64,000 nucleotides of DNA, from the NCBI RefSeq assembly GCF_000372725.1, contig NW_005201338.1, positions 113,782 to 177,781 of the forward strand, written 5' to 3'. The position numbers were made by a program, and so were the translations under genes. The notes below the pieces were generated by a model, which was not told the origin of the DNA, made no database searches, and worked only from the letters and a program-made list of their open reading frames with translations. Origin of the DNA: Emiliania huxleyi CCMP1516 (taxonomy: Eukaryota; Haptophyta; Isochrysidales; Noelaerhabdaceae). Within the stretch, counting starts at the first letter, position 1; each line of letters opens with the position of its first letter. This document shows, piece after piece, positions 19,984 to 31,435 of this stretch.

Positions 19984-20286
19984 TTACCCTCGCCACTTGG
20001 GTTGAGACAGAATCCGATGGAGTGCCGCCGTTGCATCCTCCTCGTCGTCGTCCTCCCCCTCGCTGCTTTCATCGGCGTCCTCTGGAGCAGCTGCGGTGGC
20101 CGGCTCCCAGTCGGAGGGAGGCTCCGCGCCCGCCTCCCCGATGAGGCACTCCAGCAGCCGATCCTGCGCTGCGACGGCTTTTGACAACTCTTCGCTCCGC
20201 CTGGACATGGTCTCTATCAGAGCGCTCCGGAGCGCGTCGAGCGTTGACGGCGAACAGCTGAGCAGCGATTCGTGCATGGTTGTCAT
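19984..20286 (-). CDS. Small acidic protein, unknown
   Basis: 100 residues. Residues 10-50 form a probable helix (STLDALRSALIETMSRRSEE), residues 65-85 are an acidic run (EDADESSEGEDDDEEDAT), and the protein ends LHRILSQPKWRG. Composition and codon use look genuinely coding, with no intron. No family recognised. Confidence 0.5.
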   Translation of the reverse strand: MTTMHESLLSCSPSTLDALRSALIETMSRRSEELSKAVAAQDRLLECLIGEAGAEPPSDWEPATAAAPEDADESSEGEDDDEEDATAALHRILSQPKWRG

Positions 20287-21651
20287 TGGCCCTCGATCGA
20301 AACGGGCAAGTTTAGAGAAATCTATGTTCTCGCGCGTCGTGGGGCGTTGGCTGCTGGTGTGTACTTGTTACGTGACAACCCAGGGGGTCCTGGACGCCAG
20401 CACACACGGCTAGATGTCATGGCGGGCCGCCTAGGCCCTGTGGTCGGAGGTAGAGTCGGTGCACGGTGTGGGAGAGATTTATACTTCTTTCTTGTCGGTG
20501 GTGCCAAAGAAGAAGAAAGGAAAGCGACAACCCAAATGAGGGATGAGTGAGAGGAGGACAGGTCCCCACCTGCACGAGCAAGCAGGAGCTCGTACTCGAG
20601 TAAGTACGTGGGACAGGGGAACGGGAGTGGAGAGCGCATCGCGACACGGGAGCTCGGAGGGGGGCTGTTAAAGAAAGAAAACAGGCAGGTCAAGGGGAGG
20701 GAAGGTAGACTTCCACCCAATCGGGTGTGGGAAATGCTTCTGTTTTCTTCCCACATATACCTACACCCACAGGAGTGCATTGTGGCCATTGCCGAATTGC
20801 CGTTCTTAAACGGAGTCGCTTATTAGGCGGCTCCGGTGGTGTGCCGGTGTGTGTGCCAGTTTGTCGCTATGTAAGATTCTTCCCACTCCTCCCCGCTGTA
20901 CACACTGTAGTCGGCGTCCGGCCCCGTGAACCTTCACCGTCTGCTGTGAGTGCGCACCGCCTGTGTTGTTTTGACCGCGCAAGATAAAAGGGTGGCTAAG
21001 GGCTCTGCACGCAAGGCGCCCGCGTCGCAGACGCGGTACCATTGACAAATCTGGGATATACCCCCACACGAGCAAATAGCAAAATCCGAATACCGTGCAG
21101 GAATCCGACGATGTGGGACGCAAGCCTTCAGCTGGTGCCAGACATCGCTTCGTTTTACGAACCAGAACGTCCGCCAAATCCGTGCTCTTTCGGCGCAACT
21201 TGAGGGGAAGCCGCTGATCGAGCCCAGCGTGCCCGCGGCCGCCTCCCGCGCAGCAGCGCCTCTGGGGACGACACGCTGCGGAATCGGATCGAGCCCATGG
21301 AGGAGGAGGACGCAGTCGGCGAATTGGAGGAGGAGAGGAGGAGGGCGCAGTCGACGAATGGGAGGAGGAGGGCGCAGTTGACATTGTCGTGTCTGACTCA
21401 GAGGAGGAGTTGGGGGTGCTCCGGCAACCTAACCTGATCCAGAAGCTCGCCGACGTTGTCACTCAACGTGCGTCATGCGTGCTCGAGCTTGAGGGAGGAG
21501 CTCAGCTAACGCTTCGGCCAGCCCCCCAGCGCCGCCGCCCACCGCCACCCACAAAGCACCTGCTCTACTATCCCGTACCTGGCTGGCTGACGCTCACCCC
21601 CCCCGCTCCACTTTCCCCTGATCATGCCCGTGATAGCACCATCACTGTCGC
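20287..21651. other. Intergenic DNA with repeat pieces
   Basis: Contains a family B repeat (20505-20650) and a GA-rich imperfect repeat (21299-21385) that could encode an acidic stretch followed by LRQPNLIQKLADVVTQ. I regard the latter only as a possible gene fragment. Confidence 0.4.
20505..20650 (+). repeat. Dispersed repeat family B copy
   Basis: Shares blocks gacaacccaaatgaggga, ggtccccacctgcacgagca and gggacaggggaacgggag with other copies (33867, 35310, 53418, 57110 reverse, 62958). It has an A-rich left edge. Confidence 0.75.
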
Positions 21652-22044
21652 CGTCCTGGTTTTGAACGTGGCAGCTAGACTCTAGGGACTCGGTAGTCGT
21701 GACCGCCCCCTAGGAGAGAGAGAGCTTTGTGGTGTTGGTGTACGCAATAACGGGACAGGGTGGTTGTTCTCTCCATCTCCCCTTCTAGCTCTTAGCATGA
21801 GCTGCGCCCTGTGTCCGACCCCTTTTGCGCAGCAACACCTTAAACTTTCAGGCCCTCCAAATTCGGGTCGGAGCGTAGCGGAGTGGGCCCCGAGTTTGAA
21901 AAGGGCGACGGACGCTTGCGTCCTAGCCTCCAACAACGCCTCCCCGGCGCAGAGGGGCCCCCGGAGGGATGCACAACCGCTCCACACCACGCCGCTTGCG
22001 GCGGTCCTCTTCCCAGCTTCCGCTGAGGGCCCACACGTTATTTC
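21652..22044 (+). repeat. Dispersed repeat family C, copy 1
   Basis: About 390 bases, roughly 90 percent identical to 40036-40445 in the same orientation, from ccgtcctggtt through gtggcagctagactctagg and tcttagcatgagctgcgccc to cgctgagggcccacacgtta. No coding frame. This copy ends only about 40 bases before the sulfite reductase ATG, so it forms most of that gene's proximal upstream region. Confidence 0.9.
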
Positions 22045-22084
22045 CACGAGGTGAGGACTGCTGCCGACGCGACACGATCGCCAC

Positions 22085-24516
22085 ATGAGATCTCTGCTGC
22101 TCTGCGCTGCTGGGGCGGCGGCCTATCACCTCGGGGCCTGGCCTGGACACGCCGCTCGCGCGCCCGCCGCTCGCTTGGCGGCGGAGCCTCAGGCGCCGGC
22201 CGACTTTGGCCTCGCGCCCGGACAAAAGTTCGGGCCCACGGCGCCCGCGCACCCTGCAGACAAGCCGTGGACCAACCTCGAGACGCAGGAGGGAGTGCAG
22301 CTCGTCAAGGCCGCCAGCAACGACCTGCGCCAGCCGCTGCTCGCCGACATGGGTGCACACAGCCCAGCTGCAGCCGCCGCCCAGCCGAGCGCCCCGACCG
22401 CCCCGCGCCCTCTGGCAGGCAACGACGAGATCTCGGTGTCAAAGGACTCGATCCACATCCTCAAGCACCACGGCTCGTACATGCAGCAGAACCGCGACCT
22501 CAAGAAGAAGGCCGACCGCGACAAGTCGTACCAGTTCATGCTGCGGCTCAAGGTGCCGTGCGGAGAGGTGCCCGGCGAGCTCTACCGGGAGCTCGACGAG
22601 CTGTCCAACAAGTACGGGCAGGGCGACCTGCGCGCCACGACGCGGCAGGCCTTCCAGCTCCACGGCGTCCTCAAGGGCAACCTCAAGACCGTCATCGCCA
22701 CCATCGCCAACGTGGGCTCCAACACGTACGGCGGATGCGGAGACATCAACCGGAACGTCATGGTGCCGGCGGTCTGCTTCCCGAACAACCCGGCGTACGT
22801 GGCGGCGCAGACGTACGCGAAGGCGATCGCCGACCTCTTCCGGCCGATGACCGAGGCCTTCAACGAGATCTGGCTCGATGGCGAAAAGGCGCCTCGCAGC
22901 CGAGATGGTGAGGGAGGCAGCCGCAGGCGCGCCGAGGCTGTCACCTGTCCTCCCTCCCCCCTCTCGCCTTCTCGCCGCGCAGGCTGCGAGCGTCGAGTAC
23001 TGGCAGAAGGACATCGCGCACTTTGACCTCGACAAGGTGCGCAACTACGACAACGGCAACGGCATCATCACCGGCCACCCGGTCGAGCCGATCTACGGCC
23101 GCACCTACCTGCCGAAAAAGTTCAAGATGGCCGTGACGGTGCCTGGCGACAACTCGGTCGACCTGTACATCAACGACGTGGGCGCGGTGGTCATCATGGA
23201 GCCGGACGGCAAGACGGTCAAGGGCTTCAACATCGTCGTCGGCGGAGGCATGGGACGCACGCATCGCAAGGAGGAGACCTTCGCTCGCGCGGCCGACCAC
23301 CTCGGCTTCGTCAAGGAGGCGGACTTCTTCGAGTGCCTCAAGGCGAGGGAGGGAGGGAGGGGGGAGGGGGGACTCACTGACCGACCCGCCTTCTCGAGCG
23401 CCTCCAGGCGATCATCGCGGTGCAGCGCGACCACGGCAACCGCGAGGTGCCCTCGGGATACCCTCAAAGCGCCTCGTCCGCCCGCGTCTTCGCAGCCTCC
23501 TTCCCCTCTGCTCACAGGTGCGCTCGTCGGCGCGGCTGAAGTACCTCGTCCACACGCTCGGCGTGGACGGCTTCCGCGCCCTCGTCGAGAAGTACCTCGG
23601 CCAGAAGATGGAGCCGTGGGTGCCCCTCCCCGAGTGGAAGTACCTCGACTGGATGGGCTGGCACGAGCAGGGCGACGGCAAGCTCATGCTCGGGATCAAC
23701 GTCGAGCAGGGCCGCGTGGCGGACTCGCCCGGCCTGCGCGTCAAGTCGTGCCTGCGCGCGCTCGTCGACAACTACGGCGTCGACCTCCTCCTCACGCCCT
23801 CGCAGTCGATCGTCCTGCGCAACATCCAGCCCGCCCAAAAGTACGACGTCGAGGCGGTGCTGCGCGAGCACGGGATCAAGCTCATCGACGAGGTGGACGC
23901 GATCACGCGCAAGTCGATCGCCTGCCCCGCCTTCCCGCTCTGCGGCCTCGCCATGACCGAGGCCGAGCGCGTGCAGCCGCAGATCAACGCGCGCCTCCTC
24001 GCCGTCCTCCGCATGATGGGCATGGGCAGCGACGACTTTGTCACGCGCACCACCGGCTGCCCGAACGGCTGCGCGCGGCCCTACATGGCCGAGATCGCCT
24101 TCGTCGGCTCGGGGCCCAACGCGTACCAGCTCTGGCTCGGCGGCTCCCCCAACCAGGCCGAGCGCACCGCCGTCGCGACCTCGATCTTCAAGATGAAGTT
24201 CGAGGACCTCGAGGCGACCGTCGAGCCAATCTTCGCGATGTGGCGCTCGCAGCGAAACAGCCCGACCGAGGCGCTCGGAGACTTTTGCCACCGCGTCGGC
24301 GTGCCCGTGGTCGAGGAGTTCATGGCCGCGTACGAGCCCGGCGCGTGGAAGGGCATGGCGCCCGCCTTCCCGCCGCCGCCCGCCGTCGAGACGCCGACAG
24401 CGACGGTCGGCGTCGCGAGCGACCTGCTGGTAAAGATCGAGGAGGAGGCGAGCGCGCGCGGCCTCGACGCGCCTTCGCTGCTCGACATGATTGTGCGCGA
24501 GGCACTCGAGGGCTAG
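22085..24516 (+). CDS. SIR: Ferredoxin-type assimilatory sulfite reductase
   Basis: Reduces sulfite to sulfide with siroheme and a 4Fe-4S cluster, normally in the plastid. Four exons: 22085-22888, 22983-23342, 23408-23446, 23518-24516; 733 residues. Residues 1-40 (MRSLLLCAAGAAAYHLGAWP onward) look like a signal plus transit peptide. Key blocks: SYMQQNRDLKKK, ATTRQAFQLHGVLKGNLK, GGCGDINRNVMVPAVC, PIYGRTYLPKKFK, GFNIVVGGGMGRTHRKEETF, GWHEQGDGKLMLG and TPSQSIVLRNI. The cluster and siroheme cysteines are in ACPAFPLCGLAMTEAER (C-x5-C) and TGCPNGCARPYMAE (C-x3-C). These last motifs separate it from nitrite reductase. Introns 1 and 2 are GC-AG, intron 3 GT-AG, and all junctions restore the family sequence. 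A repeat copy ends just upstream. Complete. Confidence 0.95.
23343..23407 (+). other. 65-base GC-AG intron ending in a copy of the upstream exon end
   Basis: Intron 2 of the sulfite reductase gene. Its last bases plus the first bases of exon 3 (tcgagcgcctccag, then gcga) repeat the exon 2 end plus the intron start (tcgagtgcctcaag, then gcga), 16 of 18 bases. The distance between copies equals the intron length. Confidence 0.75.
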
Positions 24517-26309
24517 GGCGACCAGACCGTCGCCGCCTCGAGAGGGGGGGCCCACTCCAGAGTGGCCCACCCGCCTCGGCGCGTGCTCGTATGAGCTGCG
24601 CGCTTTGGCGGCAGCCTGGTCCCAGTTAGCGACAACTGGCGGGTGCTAGGCACCCGCACAGTGCGCTCTCAGATTTGCCAGCTGACCTCTCGGTCGTGGC
24701 GGCGACCACCCACCTCCGATGCTAGTGCCGAACTACACAAGCCTCCGTGTTTAGGACTGAGGACTCTCACACATGATTCGACGTGTCTCGCTCGTTTATT
24801 GGGGGGGCAGGGGGGGGGGGGGGTACTGTACATATCGCCGGGGATAGATTTAAGGTTTACAGTGGGGCAACTCCACAACGCCGCGGAGCTCCACCTCGGC
24901 CAGCCCAAAAGCCCCCGCGGGGGCGGCGAAGGCCGCCACACGTCCAATAAGAGATCCACACGCACTCCACCACCAGTGGACCAGATCTCGCGCGCGCGCA
25001 CTTCGCAGCGAGATCATCGCTCCGCGTACTGTGCCGCGAGGGGCGAGACGCCGGGGGCCCCGTGGCAGCGGCAGCGCGGCCGGCCAAGGTAACGTAGCTG
25101 CAGGGAATTTTTTTCCGCGGCAAACTCGTATCGTATCACTTTACACTCTTCACACATCCACCGTCTTTTTTTTTACAGAGTTTTGTGCCGGCCCGCGTCC
25201 GTCATCGTCCGCGCCAGAATTTTCTTTTATTCGCTTCTCTACTTTTACGCCACGCCGGCGCCCTTGTGCCTCACCGCCGCGTCCGGCGCCGGCATCGATG
25301 TTGTCCGCCCGAGCGTGACTCGCAACTCCACGAACGACCCTCCACGAGACCAGACCTCTCCACACGGCCAAAAGCAAAACGGCTCTCCCCACCAAAGTCG
25401 AGTCCTCGGTCTTTGTACATACATACATGACCGGATCCTGCTGAACAAGCTCCTCTTGTAGCTCGATCGGTCACACCGCCATCAACCGCCGACGTCTCCC
25501 CTCTGGGGGGAGGCGGGGGCCCCCGGAGGCACCGCGCGCCGCACCGCAGTGCGGAAACGGGGGGCCCGCCTCGCGCAAAAAAAATCAAGCTGACTTGGCT
25601 CACGGGACCCACAAAAAAAATTAGATATTCTTACCTTCTTGCCCCCCTCCGAGACTGGAGACAGTCACACCCCAGTATCAGACCAGGGGGAGTGCCCCCC
25701 GCCCCCGCTTGCCCTGCCTGCGCAGGATAGCGTGCCCCAATCGGCGACACATAGCGGGGGACACTGCGCAAGGAGGGTGCGACGGCTTTCTTTGTCCTCT
25801 CGAGGGAATGTTCTCTCGGCGCCCATGGCCTTCTGAGGTTTCGTACTGATGACGTCCTTCTTGGCACTTCGGGCGTCGGTGTGTGTGATCCCTCGGTAAT
25901 GTGCTACGGGTATGGGCCGCCGGTTCGACGCTACCGGTCCACGAACATCTACTCTGCTGAGGTCGGTCGGTGGCACCTCGGATGGTCGAGTGGCCTCCGG
26001 TTCGAAATCGGCGAGTTGACCCTTATATTTTTTCACACCTGAGCGGGCTCAATTTTGCTCTGATGCCTCCTACGTATTCGAACAAGTTCTCGGGCAGGCG
26101 CCCGGTGCGTTGGTCGTTTTTCGTCACGGGAGGGCCCGCCTCGCGCAAAACGGGCCCGGCAAACCCTCCTGCCCGGGCCCGGCTGTGAGTGAGCGGGCCG
26201 GTCGATGTGCCGCAGACGGGCCCGGGCAGGACGGTTTGCTGGGCCGGTTTTCTCCTCGCCGGGCCCGCGCGCCTCGCTCCTCGGCCTGCTGATTTGGGCG
26301 CTTCGGCCT

Positions 26310-26470
26310 GGGAGTGGCAAGCCGGGCCCGGCAAAGCGCGCGGGCCGGGCCCGGCACAGGGGCAAGCCGGGCCCGGCAGGGCGCGCGGGCCGGGCCCGGC
26401 ACGGGCCCGAGCCGGGCCCGGCAGGGGCCCGAGCCGGGCCCGGCAGGGGCCCGAGCCGGACCCGGCCTGG
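26310..26470. repeat. GGGCCCG-rich minisatellite
   Basis: Imperfect tandem array of 13-21-base units built on gccgggcccggca, self-complementary at its core, so either strand can form strong hairpins. Related single units extend left to about 26125. Confidence 0.85.
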
Positions 26471-28088
26471 CCCGGTGCCCCACTTTGCAAATCGACCCGT
26501 TTCCCATCCAATATCTCCCACTCGGCCGCGGAGGCCCCAAGGCCCCAACTGAGAGCGGGGCCCGGGGGAGGGGGTCCCTGCTGGTCGTTCCCACCCTTCG
26601 CACGACCCCGGGCGATAGCGGGGGACCCCGCAGCAGCAAACCCGCCCCACTTACATCCGGCGGCTTCCTACGGATCATGTACATCGCTTGTCATCGCTTT
26701 TTGCCACTGGTTGTGACCCCTCCCCCGGCTCCGCTAGTCTCCGCTAGCACCGACTTCCCGATCTAACCCGGTCTAACAGAGGGCAGATTTGGAGAGATCT
26801 CGAGGAGTACATACAGATAGACCCTCCAATCATCAGAAAACTCCGACCTGATCGGTCGTACTGACCGCCGACAGATCACTCCAGACAGCAGACAGGCCGA
26901 CGTCTGCACGCGGCCGGCCGGGCGAGAGGCTTGACACGATCCGACCCTGCGACCCTGACGCTGCTGCTCTAGCTATCAGACATGCACTACTGACTGCTGC
27001 CACAATATGCGACCGGTGCTGGCCCACTTGGCGGCCTTCCCGGTCAGTGGTGAGGCGCAGTTCAGAGCTGTCGATGGCGCGATGCCGCACTGGTCCCACA
27101 TTGGTGACACGAGACCACCACGTTTGCCGGTCCAAGAGAGAGGCACCGGCGCTGTCGTAAGAAGGTGCATGGTCCCTCTTGACTGCCCATGCGCGCGAGG
27201 CTGTGTAGGCATAGCCTCGAGAGTGCCAGCAGCCAATCCGAGGCAGCTTGTGACGCGCATTGCGTCAGAAGAGTGCACGCGCTGGAAGGACACCTTCCTA
27301 CTGGCCGTACAATCACCTGCATAGCTCGCGACCTTAGCATCCAGCATTCAGTGACGACCTGATTGTGCAGCAGGGCACGGTCAGCAGCGCCGACAGGCTG
27401 TCGCAAGGCGTGATAGCATGGTCGCAATACGCGAAATTCTCATGAAAACAAGTAGAAAATCGCGCTCAAAAGAAAAATCGCGTAAAAAATTGTGCGGGCC
27501 ATGGGACCCCATTTCCCCCCCGCATGGGTACCCCCTAGGGGCCCCGCTTCCCCCCAGAGCGTCTCCCAGTGAGATGATGGAGAGGGAGGGAGGGGGGACG
27601 ACACCGCTCGATCTACCCTCCGGGGTCAGCGGCGTGCACCTCGATCCTGCACCGTGTTTGTTATGACCCCCTCCAATGAGCACACCAGCGAGGGAGGGCG
27701 AAACGAGGGGTCCCGTACCATGTGGGACCCTACCAATACACCAATGCTGAAGTGCTCAGTGGAAAGGAGGATTTCAGGTATAATTCATGTATGGGAGTAT
27801 GCGAGTAGAACACTGCTGAACTGAAATACACACGTATTTCCAGTCCAATCACAAGTACACATACTTTAATACTTGATTTTATCTCTTTCAGTGTGTGGGC
27901 GAAGTAGCGGAGTAACTGGGAGGCTGCGGCGCAATACGACGCAATATGGCAGTAGGCGCGGCACGCTAGGACGTATGCAGGTACGCCGGGCGCCTCCCAC
28001 AGTATGGGTACTGGTGTACTGCATCATACTTGGGTATGTCGAGCCTTGGAGTATCGCAGTATCTCGGAAGCACCAGTGCAGTATCTGC

Positions 28089-28133
28089 CAGTATTCTCCA
28101 GTATTCTCCAGTATGGCCCAGTACAGCAGTATG
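28089..28133 (+). repeat. CAGTAT-rich block, copy 1
   Basis: Carries tandem cagtattctc units then gcccagtacagcagtatg. A near-identical block is at 29920-29964. Confidence 0.8.
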
Positions 28134-29096
28134 AGGGGAGGCATCGGGCCAGACAGTGACACAGCAGGTAGCGCGCCTCTGGCTCAATTTTGCTCTTCTT
28201 GAAACCGGTGATGCTGCGCAGTTTTGCCAGGGCCGCCACTGTCCTCGTGTTTGATCCCGACCGAGTGCGCAATGTCTGGAAGCGACACATAATGTGTGCA
28301 TGTGCATGTGCACATCGAGGGGGAGAGGTGAGAAGCTGGCAATAGCTCCAAAGTCGCAATCGTTGGCGTTGGAATGGGACGGCTCGAGCAAATGCATCAA
28401 TCCCGCAGTGCCGAAGGTAGTGGTAACAGGATGTTGTACGGGGGTGCGCACGGCAAGAGTTCTCACGAATGCTGGTGCCGGCTGTAGCATGGCGCTGTGT
28501 CAGCACAGGAGTATGTCTGGCCAGGCAAGCTGAATGTGGACATCTCGTCCCCGTTCCTAAATGAATGAAGAGACCAAACTTTGGAGCCGCTCTTGTCCTG
28601 GGCAACGTCCTGTCGCGTTTGCCAGTCTGCGGTCGCGCTATCTACCAGCCTCGTTCGTTGCACCAAGACGGCAGCCGTGCGCACGAGGTATGTGCGTGAG
28701 TCGTTTTTGTGTGTGCGGTTCGGGAAACATGCGATTCAATGCGCAGTGGCGCGTCGCCTTTGCTGGAGAGTCAACAACGGCCTCTCGAGTGGCAAGTCCT
28801 CAACATGAAAAAACAAAAGAAGGAGGAGCAGAGTCTTCAATACCTAAATTTGGGGGGACGCACGAATATGAGGTTTGTGCGACACATGCATTCGGTCGGC
28901 ATGCTCGCCCTCGTGGCGGGCATGCCCCTGACCTACACCGTGCGGGACTGTGGCACCAGGCGCGGTACACTGTATGACACTGGCTTCCTTCCAAGCACGT
29001 TGCAGACGGCTTGGGACAAATACAGCGGCGCGGTCGGCAACGTCCTGCCGCCCACCAGAAGCGACCACAAGCGGATTGTGTGGTCATCTGCTTGCG

Positions 29097-29157
29097 TGTG
29101 CGATGTGTTGTGGCGCAGATTGCGCTTGTGCGATGTGTTGTGGCGCAGATTGCGCTT
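29097..29157 (+). repeat. 30-bp perfect tandem duplication
   Basis: Two copies of a unit beginning tgtgcgatgtgttgtggcgc and ending agattgcgct, head to tail. Confidence 0.9.
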
Positions 29158-29919
29158 GCGTCCCAAGCCATTGGCCTGGTGCAGCGCCAGCCCCCCGTTT
29201 TCTGATTCAGTCGCGCAGGCGCGGTCTTTTCTTTTTCCAGGCGCGGTCGGGCACTTGGGGTGCGGCGCGACTTGCACTAGTGCGCGTTCCGTGGGGCTTG
29301 GCGACAGAGCGATCGCCGTGCTGTGGATCATCGGGGCACAAATCCACAAAGGCCTCTCCTCCCTCCGCGTTGCGACGAGCTCAGCCACAAGTACGACGGT
29401 TGCGGACTGCGCATTCTGGGGACGGTGGACACAATCCATTGGTTCATCCCGTCTGGTGCGTCCCGTCCTAGCACCCCTGCTCGATCGCCGTGTTCCGCCA
29501 CCACCCACGAGAGTCACATCTCATGAGTCACACCTCGCCACAGTCAAACTCGCATCAGTGGGAGTGGGAAGAGGCGGCGTGGTGGCTCTGCGTGTGCGTG
29601 GGCGCGCGCGCACCTGCAACCACAACCTGTTTGTGATGCCGCTGCAGGATAGGCCGGCCTCTTCAGGATGCCTCGTTGCCTCTTTAGGACTGCCCATCGA
29701 CGAGCGCTGGATCAATCCATTGAGCAAGGACCGCCCAGCAGTAGTTGCAGTATGCGGCCGGCATTAAGCTAGCTAGCCCTTGCAAGGCCAGGTGCGCCGC
29801 CGAGCGCCGCTGCTAGCAGTTGCAACCTGGGAGTGTGAGTTCTGGCTCCGGGTGCTCTAGTGAGTCTGGCAGCCGAGTGGTAGATCCCGCCGCAGCACTG
29901 CACATGCACCAGTATGGAG

Positions 29920-29964
29920 CAGTATTCTCCAGTATTCTCCAGTATGCCCCAGTACAGCAGTACG
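29920..29964 (+). repeat. CAGTAT-rich block, copy 2
   Basis: Same order of motifs as 28089-28133 with two or three differences over about 45 bases. Flanking DNA is also CAGTAT-rich but diverged. Confidence 0.8.
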
Positions 29965-30336
29965 GATGGAGCTGTGATGCAGTATCCAAGTATGATTACT
30001 TCGCCGTATTGGGATATGGTGCGCATGTGAGGTACAGCAGTAAGGGGAGGTATCTCATGCAGTATTGCAGTATGATGAGACTGCATGTCGCGTATCAGGC
30101 TGTACCCACGTACCGGTTGCGCTGGCTCGGTGTACGGGAGTGGGGATATCTGACCAAACTAGAGGAACGCATCAGGGCAGCTATGGCAATATTGGCGGCT
30201 ATTCTTGCAATATTGTAGTACGACACAGACGCGGCGAGATAAAAATACCTCATATCTGAGATCCTTCTATCCACTCAAAGCTCGGGGTTGCATATTGCAA
30301 TAGCTGCACACCACGCCGCCGCGACGGCGCGGTGGC

Positions 30337-31435
30337 ATGGGGAATGCGAACGCCGACGCGCTGGACGGGTCCACAGCGGTCCGCGAGAGCTGCTACGCCG
30401 ATCGCAGCGCGGTGGTCACCTGCACCCTGTATAGCATTTGCACTGCGGCGCTGCTGCTGCTGAACAAAGTGATCATAAGCTATGCGCCGCTGCCGTCGAT
30501 GGTATCAACGCTTCAGTTCTTGGCGACCGTGCTGGCGGCGCTCTTTGCGATGGTCCAGGGCGTAGCTCCGGTGGACCGCTTCCTGTGGGAGCGCGCCAGG
30601 CATTACCTCCTGTACGTGGCGATGTTTGTGACGACCATCTACTGTAACTTCAAAGTGCTCGAAGTGTCCAACGTGGAGACTCTGATCGTCGCACGATCCT
30701 GCGTGCCGTGCCTAGTCGCGCTGCTCGAGTACGCCTTTCTGGGCCGCCAGCTCCCATCCTGCCGCTCGTGGCTCGCGATGCTCGTCATGTGCAGTGGCGC
30801 GGTGGGCTACGTTATGAGCGACGCGGGCCTTGATGGCAGGGTTGACAGCATACACCTGGATCACAGTCTACTTTCTCGTGGTAGCAGTGGAATCCGCCTA
30901 CGGCAAGCATATCGTTGGCCCACACCTCGGCTTTGGAAGCATGTGGGGTCCGACGCTGTACACCAACACTATCTCCATCCCCCCGATGGTCGCTATCGGG
31001 CTCCTCTCTGGTGAGCAAGAGGCTCTCTTGCGTCACGCCGACTGCTCCAAGTCCAGCCCGGTGGAGGATGCCGACTCGAACCAAGCCGTCGTTCTTCTCG
31101 TCCTCATCTCGTGCGCTCTCGGCGTGGCTGTCGCGTTCCTCGGCTTCGAGGCTAGGAGGCTCGTGTCGGCGACGTGCTTCACAGTGTTGGGCGTGGCGGG
31201 GAAAATGGCGACGGTGACCGCCAACGGGCTGATCTGGGACAAGCACGCCTCGCCCGAGGGTATTGCGTTTCTGGCGGCCTGCCTGGCCGGTGCGGCCATA
31301 TACCAGCAATCTCCGCTGCGAAGCGGGGCGATCCAAAGGAGAGATGACCGCGAGATGACGATGCAACCGATTCGTCAGCCGGTGAGCGTGCGCGACGAAG
31401 GAGCTAGCGACAGTCCTAGCCACCAGCGTGTGTGA
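30337..31435 (+). CDS. Nucleotide-sugar transporter (GDP-mannose/fucose type), with one frame break
   Basis: Drug/metabolite-superfamily transporter of the Golgi. The first part (30337 to about 30830) reads in one frame with LLLNKVIISYAPLPSMVSTL, FVTTIYCNFKVLEVSNVETL, VARSCVPCLVALLEYAFLGR and GAVGYVMSDAG. The second part (from about 30833 to 31435) is in the next frame: LTAYTWITVYFLVVAVESAY, GKHIVGPHLGFGSMWGPTLY and later membrane segments ending near AACLAGAAIYQQSP. The two halves join naturally as SDAG..LTAYTW, and no intron of reasonable size fits the few bases between. So it is either a sequencing error of one base or a recently broken gene. About ten membrane segments in total. Sugar specificity is a guess. 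Confidence 0.75.

Larger units (their letters stand above)
24517..30336. other. 5.8-kb region without a recognised gene
   Basis: Contains poly-G/A tracts (24804-24825, 25565-25620), a GGGCCCG minisatellite (26310-26470), CAGTAT-rich DNA (27900-30080) with two related blocks, a 30-bp tandem duplication (29097-29157) and many short open frames lacking domains. The longest plus frame (28709-29767) crosses the tandem duplication and shows no family. Base composition is more even than in the genes. Probably repeat-derived or regulatory; nothing firmer can be said. Confidence 0.5.

Noticed and set aside
21299-21685. Possible acidic protein fragment (EEEGAVDIVVSDSEEELG)
   Set aside because: Arises from a GA-rich imperfect repeat, has no clear start, and no family match. 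Kept only as a remark.
22085-24516. Nitrite reductase instead of sulfite reductase
   Set aside because: The cysteine motifs ACPAFPLCGLAMTEAER and TGCPNGCARPYMAE and the N-terminal half match plant-type sulfite reductase.
25965-26030. tRNA-like boxes tggtcgagtgg and ggttcgaaatc on the plus strand
   Set aside because: The two boxes are only about 25 bases apart, too close for a tRNA gene, and no cloverleaf can be drawn.
28709-29767. 352-codon open frame on the plus strand
   Set aside because: Crosses a perfect 30-base tandem duplication and lacks any recognisable domain; codon use is unlike that of the real genes.
24517-30336. Retrovirus-like or Polinton-like element in the large gene-free region
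   Set aside because: No polymerase, integrase, protease or capsid motifs and no long terminal repeats were recognised on either strand.
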